From positions 1,674,001 through 1,738,000 of the forward strand of contig NZ_JAFIMU010000007.1 in assembly GCF_017302985.1 (NCBI RefSeq): a stretch of 64,000 nucleotides of DNA. The letters run 5' to 3'. Below, piece by piece: positions 52,148 to 59,639 of this stretch. The position numbers and the translations under genes were made by a program. The stretch's first letter is position 1, and each line of letters opens with the position of its first letter. The stretch is from Corallococcus macrosporus (lineage in GTDB: Bacteria > Myxococcota > Myxococcia > Myxococcales > Myxococcaceae). The notes beneath the pieces are model-generated. The model did not search any database. It was not told the origin of the DNA and saw nothing but the letters and a program-made list of their open reading frames with translations.

Positions 52148-53056
52148 TCAGTAGCCGCCTTCGTCGCCGCCGCCGCTGTCCCCACTCTGCTGGAGTTCCT
52201 TCAGCGCCTCCTCCAGGTTCGTGGGCCAGCCCTTCCCCTTCGGCTTCGGATCCGCGGACGGCACGTACACCTCCGCCTGCCCGTCGCCCAGGATGTTCAC
52301 CCACGCGAGCACGCGCGTCGTGCCGGGCGTCGCCAGCGGGATGCGCACGCGGCGGCGGAGCTCTCCCGGCGTGCCCTCGAAGAGCGCCAGGTTGAGCGTG
52401 GCCACCGTGTGCGCCTTGTCCCCGCTGGGCCAGTAGTTCGTCGCCACCAGGTACACGCCCTTCGGCGGCGCGCGGTGGATGTAGAGGTACGGGCCGTACG
52501 CCGGCTGGTCGAAGTCGCCGCCCTGCTCGTTGAGGAAGAACGTGCCGCCGGACGGGCTCGCCGTGTTCGCCCAGTACACGTGCGCCATCGCGCTCACGGA
52601 CAGCGTGTCGTCCGAGCTGCTCCCGTCCGTGGGCTCGTAGATGTGCAGGTCCGTGTAGACGCCGTCCGTGTCGCTCGTGAGGATGGCCTTGAGCGGCACC
52701 GGGGGCACCTGCGCGTAGCTCGTCGCCTGCGTGCGCCCCGTGCCGCCCTTGTTCGTCGCCGTCACCGTGACGACGTTCTTGCCGCTGGCCGCGGGGAACT
52801 TGCGGCTGAAGCGGCCCCCCTGGGTGCGCATCAGGTAGCGGTCGCCGTTGATGGACACGACCACCGGATCCACCGTCGCGTCGCTCACCGTGCCTTCAAT
52901 CAGCATCATCCGGTCCACCGTCCAACCGCCGGACGGCGCGCTCAACACCACCGTGGGCACCTTGTCCCCCCGGCCCATGGGCACACCCTGCTGGCGAGCG
53001 GACACCGACGGCGCCGTCTGCGACAGCAGCCCGGCGAGAAGGACGGAGAGCATCAT
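52148..53056 (-). CDS. DUF2135 (YfaP-type) secreted protein
   Basis: A 302-residue periplasmic protein with signal peptide (~1-20), first gene of the operon. The N-terminal part (~30-120) is an immunoglobulin-like beta domain (VTVTATNKGGTGRTQ). The DUF2135 domain follows: LKAILTSDTDGVYTDLHIYEP, then a GGTFFLNEQGGDF ... YGPYLYIHRAPPKGVYLVATNYW pattern, which is typical of YfaP. The end is Gly/Asp-rich. Likely a structural or adhesion partner of the macroglobulin. Two adjacent ATGs at 53056/53053 can start it. Its promoter should lie in 53057-53302. Confidence 0.85.
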   Translation of the reverse strand: MMLSVLLAGLLSQTAPSVSARQQGVPMGRGDKVPTVVLSAPSGGWTVDRMMLIEGTVSDATVDPVVVSINGDRYLMRTQGGRFSRKFPAASGKNVVTVTATNKGGTGRTQATSYAQVPPVPLKAILTSDTDGVYTDLHIYEPTDGSSSDDTLSVSAMAHVYWANTASPSGGTFFLNEQGGDFDQPAYGPYLYIHRAPPKGVYLVATNYWPSGDKAHTVATLNLALFEGTPGELRRRVRIPLATPGTTRVLAWVNILGDGQAEVYVPSADPKPKGKGWPTNLEEALKELQQSGDSGGGDEGGY

Positions 53057-53119
53057 GGAGCCTGGGGACCTGGACGTGGGTTGCGCGAACCGCGTGTCCG
53101 CGAAAGGACACAGCGTGCG

Positions 53120-53133
53120 GCAAGCTCCTGCCC
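53120..53133 (-). promoter_or_regulatory. Weak sigma-54-like element before the macroglobulin operon
   Basis: On the minus strand GG, 10 bases, GC with TTGC at the -12 side (GGGCAGGAGCTTGC) fits the sigma-54 spacing but not the whole -24 consensus. It would start transcription about 50 bases before the DUF2135 gene, and a small GTGTCC/GGACAC hairpin (53094-53111) lies in the leader. Confidence 0.25.
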
Positions 53134-53302
53134 GTTTTCAAGCCACCCACCCCCGGCCAGCACCCCGGCCCGGGAGGCCCCCCCCACCGCGACGCCACGA
53201 AGGCGCGCGGGTTCCACACCTTCCTCGCGTGTCCGTCCGTCCACCCTCGGGCCCGGACACCCACGGTCACGCGTCAGAAGGGTGCTGCCTCCCACACCCT
53301 GC

Positions 53303-53713
53303 CTACTGCGGGCGTTCCCAGCCGTTGCGGTTCACGAAGTCCGACACGATGGCGGCGGTCATGTCGCGGATCTTCTCCACCTCCGCCGCGGACTTGCCCG
53401 CCGTGTCCTCGATCATGGGCCAGTCCTCGCGCTTCTGGTCCGCCACCACCGGCACGTCCGGCAGTCCGCCCAGCGTCACCACAATCTGCGCGCTCTTCAC
53501 CAGCTCCGGCGTCAGCCGCTGCGGCTTCGCGTCTCCCAGGTCCACGCCCATCTCCTTCATGGTCGCGAGCACTTCGGGATGCAGACGCTCGGCCGGCTGC
53601 GTCCCCGCGGAGATCGCGCGCGCCTTCGCCGGGTCCGCCAGCAGGTTGAAGAAGGCCGCTGCGATCTGCGAGCGACCCGCGTTCTGCGTACAAGCGAAGA
53701 TGACCGTGTTCAT
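53303..53713 (-). CDS. Low-molecular-weight phosphatase / ArsC-like protein
   Basis: A 136-residue protein of the low-molecular-weight protein tyrosine phosphatase fold. The P-loop is CTQNAGRS (Cys8, Arg14, the CX5R motif). It ends with the DDxP-like region EDWPMIEDTAGKS and helix VEKIRDMTAAIVSDFV that is typical of ArsC-annotated proteins. In thioredoxin-coupled arsenate reductases a second pair of cysteines follows LxxLGCGDxxxCP; here that place reads TLGGLPDVPVV with no Cys, so classical arsenate reduction is doubtful and a phosphatase or another thiol-dependent mechanism is possible. ATG at 53713; divergent from terC. Confidence 0.82.
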   Translation of the reverse strand: MNTVIFACTQNAGRSQIAAAFFNLLADPAKARAISAGTQPAERLHPEVLATMKEMGVDLGDAKPQRLTPELVKSAQIVVTLGGLPDVPVVADQKREDWPMIEDTAGKSAAEVEKIRDMTAAIVSDFVNRNGWERPQ

Positions 53714-53923
53714 CGCACCGCCTTTGGAGTGTTGAGAATCATGAGGTTCCTGGGCTTCCCCGGAAGTATCACATCCTGAGCGCGGAAGAGGACAACGCTC
53801 GCCCGGCCCCATCCCCATTCCGCCCGGCCCGGGGCGTCACGCACCGGGATATGGGTAGGATTTGACTCCGCGCGAAGGCTTTGTGCGAGCGGATGCCGGG
53901 GGCGTGCCTAGCTTGGAGGGGTC

Positions 53924-54847
53924 ATGCAAAGCACCCCTTCCTGGGCCTGGATCGTCTTCTGGGCGCTGCTGCTGGCGCTGCTGGTGGTGGACCTGCTCGC
54001 GCACCGGGGCGGGCGGGGGCAGTCGCGCCGCGCGGCAATCCTCTGGAGCCTGGCCTGGGTGGGGCTGGGGCTGGGCTTCTGCGGCTTCGTGTGGGTGACG
54101 CTGGGCAGCCAGCGGGGCCACGAGTACCTGGCGGCCTGGCTCATCGAGAAGAGCCTCAGCCTGGACAACGTCTTCGTCTTCCTCGTCATCTTCCGCAGCC
54201 TGAACGTGCCCCAGCGCTACCAGCACGAGGTGCTCTTCCTGGGCATCTTCGGCGCGCTGGTGTTCCGCGCCCTGTTCATCTTCGTGGGCGCGGCGGCGCT
54301 GGAGCGCTGGGGCTGGGTGTCGTACGTCTTCGGCGCCATCCTGCTCGTGACCGCGTGGCGCGTCTTGCGCGAGGACCCGTCGAAGCAGGAGGACAACCGC
54401 GTCGTCAGCTGGCTGTCGAAGAAGCTGCCGGTGACGGACCAGGTGGAGGGGCCGCACTTCCTGGTGAAGCACCAGGGCCGCAGGCTGGCCACGCCGCTCC
54501 TGCTGGCGCTGGTGGGCCTGGAGGTGACGGACATCCTGTTCGCGGTGGACTCGGTGCCGGCGGCGTTTTCCGTCACCACGGACACGTTCATCCTCTACAG
54601 CTCCAACGCCTTCGCCATCCTGGGGCTGCGCGCGCTCTACCTCGTCATCGCCGGGGCCGTGGGGCAGTTGAAGTACCTGCACTACGGCCTGGCGGGGGTG
54701 CTGGCGTTCGCGGGCGTGAAGATGGTGCTGGAGCAGTGGGTGCACATCCCGCCGCTCTTGTCGGTGGCCGTCATCCTCGCGGTGATTGGCGGCGCGGTGG
54801 CAGCCAGCCTCGTGCACCGGCGCTCCGGGCGTCAGGTGGAGGCCTGA
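53924..54847 (+). CDS. TerC/Alx-family membrane protein
   Basis: A 307-residue integral membrane protein with about nine helices. The two conserved acidic motifs are LIEKSLSLDNVFVF (~74-87) and LEVTDILFAVDSVPAAFS (~198-215), which line the ion path in this family. Members (Alx, TerC, YceF/YkoY) export manganese or assist metal loading of exported proteins, and some give tellurite resistance. GGAGGGG precedes the ATG at 53924. No yybP-ykoY manganese riboswitch signature was seen in the 210-base upstream region. It converges on the next gene 5 bases away. Confidence 0.9.
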   Translation: MQSTPSWAWIVFWALLLALLVVDLLAHRGGRGQSRRAAILWSLAWVGLGLGFCGFVWVTLGSQRGHEYLAAWLIEKSLSLDNVFVFLVIFRSLNVPQRYQHEVLFLGIFGALVFRALFIFVGAAALERWGWVSYVFGAILLVTAWRVLREDPSKQEDNRVVSWLSKKLPVTDQVEGPHFLVKHQGRRLATPLLLALVGLEVTDILFAVDSVPAAFSVTTDTFILYSSNAFAILGLRALYLVIAGAVGQLKYLHYGLAGVLAFAGVKMVLEQWVHIPPLLSVAVILAVIGGAVAASLVHRRSGRQVEA

Positions 54848-54852
54848 CGGCT

Positions 54853-55668
54853 TCAGGGCGTGGGCAGGCCCGCGGTGCCGGGGGCCTCCAGCGGCTTCGT
54901 CAACAGCTCGTCGAAGGTGGGGTTCGCCGCCTTCGCGATGCGCTCCGCGTGCTTCTTCAGGAGCGCGGCGTTGGCGTCCTTCACGTCCTTGCCCGAGGAG
55001 AGCTCCAGCTGGGTGATGTACTTGCGCAGCCCGGCGCGGCGCTGCTCCAGTTGCAGCCGCTCGGCCTCGGAGAGCTTCGGGTCCTCCAGCTGCGGCCCCA
55101 GCGCGGCGAGCTGCGCCTCCAGCTGCGCGAGGTTCGTCGGGTCCGACGCCTGGGACACCGCCGCCACGCCCGCGTCCGGCGCGGCCCCGGGCGCCGGATA
55201 GACCACGGCGGTGAGGCGGCGGAACTCCTGGGGCGACATGCGCTGGGCCTCCAGGTTCTGCAGGAGCACGGTCTGGGCCTTGCCCATGATGCGCATGGAG
55301 GCGCCCGCGGCCTGGAGCATCGCGCGCCGGCCGCCGCGGTTGATCTCCTGGCCGTGCGTCCGCATGTACTCGAGCGACTCCTTCTCCATCGCCTGGTAGG
55401 CGGGCAGGGTCGCTTCGCGCACCGCGAGGTAGGTCTCCAGCCGCGCCTCCTCCAGCTTCAGCACCTTGCCCGCGGGGGGCGGCTGGAAGGGATAGCGGGC
55501 GTTGAGGTCCGCGGTCCGCTGGGCCCGGGCCTGGGTCTGCGCCAGGGCCTCCATGCCGCCGCCGCCCATCGCGCCGTCCGCCCAGTACCCTGTCGCGACC
55601 AGCCCTCCGCCCACCAGGAGCAGCCCGCCGACACCCAGCCCCACCCCGAGGATCCACTTCTTGTTCAT
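54853..55668 (-). CDS. Membrane-anchored helical protein, hypothetical
   Basis: A 271-residue protein with an N-terminal signal anchor (Gly-rich helix ~5-28, followed by GAMGGGGMEAL) and an all-helical periplasmic region (~45-260) rich in Gln/Ala/Glu/Arg (LEEARLETYLAVREATLPAYQAMEKESLEYMRTH, LEAQLAALGPQLEDPKLSEAERLQL). A Pro/Ala/Asp linker near 165-175 splits it. AAGGAG lies 9-10 bases before the ATG at 55668. I do not recognise a family; it may be an envelope structural protein. It follows the PAS kinase gene by 98 bases. Confidence 0.75.
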   Translation of the reverse strand: MNKKWILGVGLGVGGLLLVGGGLVATGYWADGAMGGGGMEALAQTQARAQRTADLNARYPFQPPPAGKVLKLEEARLETYLAVREATLPAYQAMEKESLEYMRTHGQEINRGGRRAMLQAAGASMRIMGKAQTVLLQNLEAQRMSPQEFRRLTAVVYPAPGAAPDAGVAAVSQASDPTNLAQLEAQLAALGPQLEDPKLSEAERLQLEQRRAGLRKYITQLELSSGKDVKDANAALLKKHAERIAKAANPTFDELLTKPLEAPGTAGLPTP

Positions 55669-55766
55669 GGCGCCGCTCTCCTTCCGCGGAGGGCAGGGCC
55701 CGCCGTCGAAGCCCCTTTGCTACCCGGGCCGTCCCTCCAGGGCAAGCGCGCCCCGGGAGCGCCGCC

Positions 55767-58031
55767 TCAGTCCCGGGGCGGCGGCCGGCGCGGCAGCTGG
55801 ACGAGGAAGGTGGTGCCGTCCTGGAGCGTGGAGCGCACGCGCAGCCGGCCGCCGTGCGCGTCCACGATGTGCTTCACGATGAAGAGCCCCAGCCCCAGCC
55901 CGTGCGCGGGGCGTCCGCCCTCGCGGGCCTCCGCGCGCTTGAGGGGCTCGAAGAGGTGCGGCAGCAGGTCCTGCGGAATGGGGTGCCCCTGGTTCTTCAC
56001 CGCGAGCGTCACCGACCCCGGCGTGCCGCGCAGCCGCACGCGCACCGGGCAGAAGGCGTCGCCGTAGGCGAGCGCGTTGTTCACCAGGTTGGTGATGACC
56101 TGCGCCAGCCGGTCCGGGTCGCACCACAGCCGGGCATCCCCCCGTCCGTCCACCTCCAGGCGCCGGTCCGGGTGGGCCTGCTGCACCTCGTCCATCACCT
56201 GGCGCACCAGCTCCAGCAGGTCCACGTCGCGCGGGGCCATGGGGATGCCGCCGCCCAGCCGCGCCTGGGTGAAGTCCAGCACGTCGCGCAGCATGCGGTG
56301 CGCGCGCTCGGCGCTGGAGAGGATGCGGGCCACGGCCTTCTGGTCGCGCGGGTCGGCGTCCTCGCGCTTCGCCAGTGTGGTGGCCGCCATGGTGATGGCG
56401 GAGATGGGGTTGCGCAGGTCGTGGCCCACGATGCCGATGAGCAGCTGCTCGAACTCCGCGCGGCGCTTCGCCTCCGCCTCCGCCTCGTGCCGGCCGGTGA
56501 CGTCCTGCATGGCGCCCACCATGCGCACCGGGCGGCCCTGGAGGTCCTTCACCACGCGGCCGCGGTCCTCGACGAAGGCCCAGGTCCCGTCGCCCCGCCG
56601 GAGCCGGTACTCGGCCATCCAGTGGCCCTCCGGGCTGTCGAGCGCCTGCTGGAGCCCCCGCACCACCCGTTCGCGCTCGTCGGGGTGCAGGCTGTCCGTC
56701 CACCAGGCCACGTCCATGACGGGCGGCCCCCGGGTCGGGTCCAGCCGGAGGATGCGCGGCGCCATGTCGCTCCAGTGGACTTCATCCGTCACCAGGTCCC
56801 AGTCCCAGATGATGTCGCGGGTGGCCTGGGTGGCCAGCCGGTAGCGGGTCTCCGACGCGCGCAGCTCCTGCTCCGCCCGGCGCCGCTCGGTGATGTCCAG
56901 CGACACGCCCGACACGCTGACCACGCGCCCGCCGGGGTCGAACACCGGCAGCAGGCGGACCTCGAACCACACGCCCATGAGGTACAGCTCCGTGGACAGC
57001 CGCTCCCCGGCCAGCGCGCGCAGGATGACCTCCAGCACGTCGCGCCGGTCCCGGAAGACCTCGAAGACGGAGCGCCCGCGCATAACCTGGGCGGGCACGG
57101 CCGTGGACGTCACGCCCTCGCCCTCGAAGAGGGTGAACACGCCCTGCGTGTCGAAGGCCCACAGCACGACGGGCAGTTGGGTGAGCACGCGCTGGAGCTG
57201 CTCGCGGGCCTCGTCGCGCTCCTGGCGCAGCGTGCGCGTGGTGGTGATGTCCGTGGACACGCCGCAGAGCGCCCACGGCTCCCCTTCCGCGACGCTGGGC
57301 AGGGGGAACTTCATCGTGTGGTAGAGGTGCGGCCCGTCGGGCTGGAGCACCTCCTCGTCGAACACCAGCGGCGCCTTCGCCGCCAGCACGCGGCGGTCGT
57401 TGTGCCGGAAGCGCTCCGCCGTCTCCTGGGGGAACAGCTCCAGGTCCGAGCGCCCCAGCACCGCCGCGCGCTCGTGGCCGGAGATGGACTCGAAGGGGCG
57501 GTTGATGAAGAGGTACCGCCCGAGCGCGTCCTTCGCGTAGATGGCGGCCGGGGCGTGGTCGAGGATCTCCTGCAGCCGCAGCTCCCGGCCGCGCAGCGCC
57601 TGCTCGTGTTCGTGGACGTAGTGCGCCACCGCCTCCGTCAGGCTGCGGTCCAGCGCGCGCCAGAGGGTGCGCAGCTCGTCCGTGCCGAGCGGCGGGTGGG
57701 ACGCATCCAGCACCTCCAGGATGGCCTCGCGCAGGAAGCTGTACTCCTGCACCAGCGTCTCCACGCGGGCACCGGACTGGAAGCGCCGCAGCCCAATCTC
57801 CCGGGCATGCGCCCAGACCTCCCCCTGGGCCCACGTCTCCACGGGCCCCTGGCGGAGGACGAGCACGAGCGCGTCCACCAGCTTGAGCATCCCCTCCAGC
57901 CGGTCCTGGAACTCCACGGACATGCCCGGCGGGGCCGGCTCCAGCCGCGCGCCCCAGCGCCGGAGGATGTCCTCGCGCCGCCCCTCCACGAGGTCCGCGA
58001 GCGAGTTCGTCGTGGACGTGACGGGGTTCAT
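55767..58031 (-). CDS. Multi-PAS sensor histidine kinase with RsbRD-like N-terminus
   Basis: A 754-residue soluble kinase. The N-terminal ~150 residues (NSLADLVEGRREDILRRWGARLE ... LVQEYSFLREAILEVL ... VAHYVHEHEQALRGRE) resemble the RsbRD/RsbT co-antagonist sensor domain. Three PAS domains follow (~160-290, 295-410, 410-530), then HisKA with His537 (IVGHDLRNPISAIT) and HATPase (NLVNNALAYGD ... HGLGLGLFIVKHIV). The G1 box is degenerate (KNQGHPIP in place of DNGxGIP), typical of HDLRNP kinases. The ATG at 58031 opens MNPVTSTTNSL; the open frame continues upstream without coding character. Confidence 0.87.
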   Translation of the reverse strand: MNPVTSTTNSLADLVEGRREDILRRWGARLEPAPPGMSVEFQDRLEGMLKLVDALVLVLRQGPVETWAQGEVWAHAREIGLRRFQSGARVETLVQEYSFLREAILEVLDASHPPLGTDELRTLWRALDRSLTEAVAHYVHEHEQALRGRELRLQEILDHAPAAIYAKDALGRYLFINRPFESISGHERAAVLGRSDLELFPQETAERFRHNDRRVLAAKAPLVFDEEVLQPDGPHLYHTMKFPLPSVAEGEPWALCGVSTDITTTRTLRQERDEAREQLQRVLTQLPVVLWAFDTQGVFTLFEGEGVTSTAVPAQVMRGRSVFEVFRDRRDVLEVILRALAGERLSTELYLMGVWFEVRLLPVFDPGGRVVSVSGVSLDITERRRAEQELRASETRYRLATQATRDIIWDWDLVTDEVHWSDMAPRILRLDPTRGPPVMDVAWWTDSLHPDERERVVRGLQQALDSPEGHWMAEYRLRRGDGTWAFVEDRGRVVKDLQGRPVRMVGAMQDVTGRHEAEAEAKRRAEFEQLLIGIVGHDLRNPISAITMAATTLAKREDADPRDQKAVARILSSAERAHRMLRDVLDFTQARLGGGIPMAPRDVDLLELVRQVMDEVQQAHPDRRLEVDGRGDARLWCDPDRLAQVITNLVNNALAYGDAFCPVRVRLRGTPGSVTLAVKNQGHPIPQDLLPHLFEPLKRAEAREGGRPAHGLGLGLFIVKHIVDAHGGRLRVRSTLQDGTTFLVQLPRRPPPRD

Positions 58032-58427
58032 GCCCGCGCCCCGGAGACACGGGTCGGACAAGGCAGGCCGCCTGCTGTCGGAAGAGTGAAGGTCACCGTT
58101 CCCCTGCTCCCTGGACATGGCCGGAGTGGAGAGAAGATGGGCACGGCGCGCCGTGGGATGGATGGGGCGTGCGGGAGGGGGTGGGGTGGGTTGCCCACCT
58201 CTGGGATGGGACCCCGGGGGGTGGCAGGCGGCCATGGCGGGCCATTGCGAACCGCTGGGTCCCACCCGGGACCTGGGGGAGACTGGCGCCCAGGCACACG
58301 GGAGGCAGCAGGCCATGGCATTCGCGGAACGCAGCATCGGAGGGCAGGGCGCGGACGCGCCGTCGACGGGGCGGTTGCCCCCGGGGACGGTCCTCCAGGG
58401 GCAGGCCCTGGCCGGGGAGGGCCGGTC
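58032..58427. other. 396-base divergent intergenic region
   Basis: Lies between the divergent PAS kinase and a hypothetical gene. It is G-rich (tracts such as GGGAGGGGGTGGGGTGGG around 58170-58189 on the plus strand) and contains no hairpin terminator or AT-rich promoter that I can point to. A small frame at 58315-58431 is discussed as a finding. Confidence 0.5.
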
Positions 58428-59135
58428 ATGATGACGCCCAAGCTGGTGGATCCGCTGGAGTCGCTGGCCCGGGGCCCCGTGCGCAGCCCCTGGGAGGTGC
58501 TGGAAGCCCTGAGCATCCTCATGCGGCGCTACAACGAGGGCCTGCCGTTGAACCTGCCGCAGGTGACGCTGTTCCTGCGCAGCGGCCGCGAGGTCATCGG
58601 GCTCGTCCGCGAGTACGGCGAGTTCCGCCAGGGCCGGGGCGTGCTGCTCATCACCACCGGCGGCTACGGCTCGCACGGGGAAGGCCTGGACGTGACGTTC
58701 GTGCCGGACGGGGTCATCGAGGCGCTCACGCTGCACGACGCCACGGTGCTGGACGCGCCCGCGAAGTCGATGCCCGAGTCCTCGCCCATGCACCTGCGCC
58801 GGCACCTGCCCGCGATGGCCGACACGCTGTCCAGCGCCTGGGGCACGAAGGTGACGGCGGAGTTCGGCACGGCCACGGAGCTGGAGCCGGACGCCAACAT
58901 CCAGCCCCTGGCGTGGCTCGTCGAGCGCACCGGCGAGGTGCTGAGCAGGCTGGCCTCGACGCCCGACGTGGGTGACGTGCTCCGGGACAAGGTGCGCAAG
59001 GTGCGGCTGTCCGTGGGTGAGTCCTTCGGGGTGAAGCTCGCGAACGGCACGCTGGACCTCACCACGTCGCGCCGTCCGCCGGCCTGGCCGCTGGACTCGG
59101 AGCTGGCCCAGGCGGTGATGGACACGCTGCCGTAG
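58428..59135 (+). CDS. Hypothetical protein
   Basis: A 235-residue soluble protein. It has regular beta/alpha segments: LNLPQVTLFLRSGREVIGLVREYGEF, GVLLITTGGYGSHGEGLDVTFVPDGVIEALTLHDATVLD, and a helical C-terminal half (MHLRRHLPAMADTLSSAWG, WLVERTGEVLSRLAS). The N-terminal part looks like a small Sm-like or beta-barrel fold. I do not recognise the family. GGAGG lies 7 bases before the ATG at 58428. It converges on the nuclease-like gene, whose frame runs on through this gene on the other strand. Confidence 0.75.
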   Translation: MMTPKLVDPLESLARGPVRSPWEVLEALSILMRRYNEGLPLNLPQVTLFLRSGREVIGLVREYGEFRQGRGVLLITTGGYGSHGEGLDVTFVPDGVIEALTLHDATVLDAPAKSMPESSPMHLRRHLPAMADTLSSAWGTKVTAEFGTATELEPDANIQPLAWLVERTGEVLSRLASTPDVGDVLRDKVRKVRLSVGESFGVKLANGTLDLTTSRRPPAWPLDSELAQAVMDTLP

Positions 59136-59639
59136 CGTGGACGCTGGCGGGCGCTGGCCCCGGGGGCATGGCGCCGGGCAGCGGCCCCACAGGCCCCTGC
59201 GGGAGCGCCGGGCCTCCTGCTCCAGGGCCTCGAACTCGCCGCGCCGGGAGGCACCGGCCGGCGGGATGAAGAGCGTGCACGCGTAGCCCCGCTGCACGAG
59301 CAGCGCGTTCACGTCCTGGCCGTCCACGGACACGTAGGCGAGCCGCCGTCCGAAGCGGTCCGTGCACGCCTCCGCGTCCCGCAGCCGCACCGTGCGGCCC
59401 TCCACGAGCGAGCGGTTGAACGCCGCGGCCTCTTCCCCGAAGCAGTCGTCGTGGCCCCGGGTCGTCTCCGGGGTGTCGGCGAGCAGGTAGCGGATCCGCT
59501 CGCCGTCCTGGAGCACCACGGTGTCCCCGTCGATGACCTTCGTCACCACACCCGTGGCCGGTCCGCACTCCCCTTCCCCGCCGCCACAGGCGGACAGGAC
59601 GGTGAGCCACAGCAGCCATCCCAGTCCCCACGTCCTCAT
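59136..59639 (-). CDS. Thermonuclease-like (SNase) lipoprotein without its own stop
   Basis: At least 168 residues. Lipoprotein signal LSAC (Cys18) and a staphylococcal-nuclease domain (~28-157): TKVIDGDTVVL, then the catalytic triad Arg50 (ERIRYLL), Glu58 (ADTPET) and Arg98 (DRFGRRLAY), ending RRSRRGLWGRCPAPC as in other secreted members. It starts on the 4-base ATGA overlap with the lamin-tail gene, so it is a true operon member. After the domain the frame has no stop codon for more than 3 kb; it runs antisense through the neighbouring gene and in frame into the PAS kinase. The given end is where the domain ends; the actual end is not defined by this sequence. Confidence 0.7.

Noticed and set aside
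53714-53923. Manganese riboswitch (yybP-ykoY) upstream of terC
   Set aside because: I looked for the paired GGGGAGTA-type core and adjoining stem and found neither.
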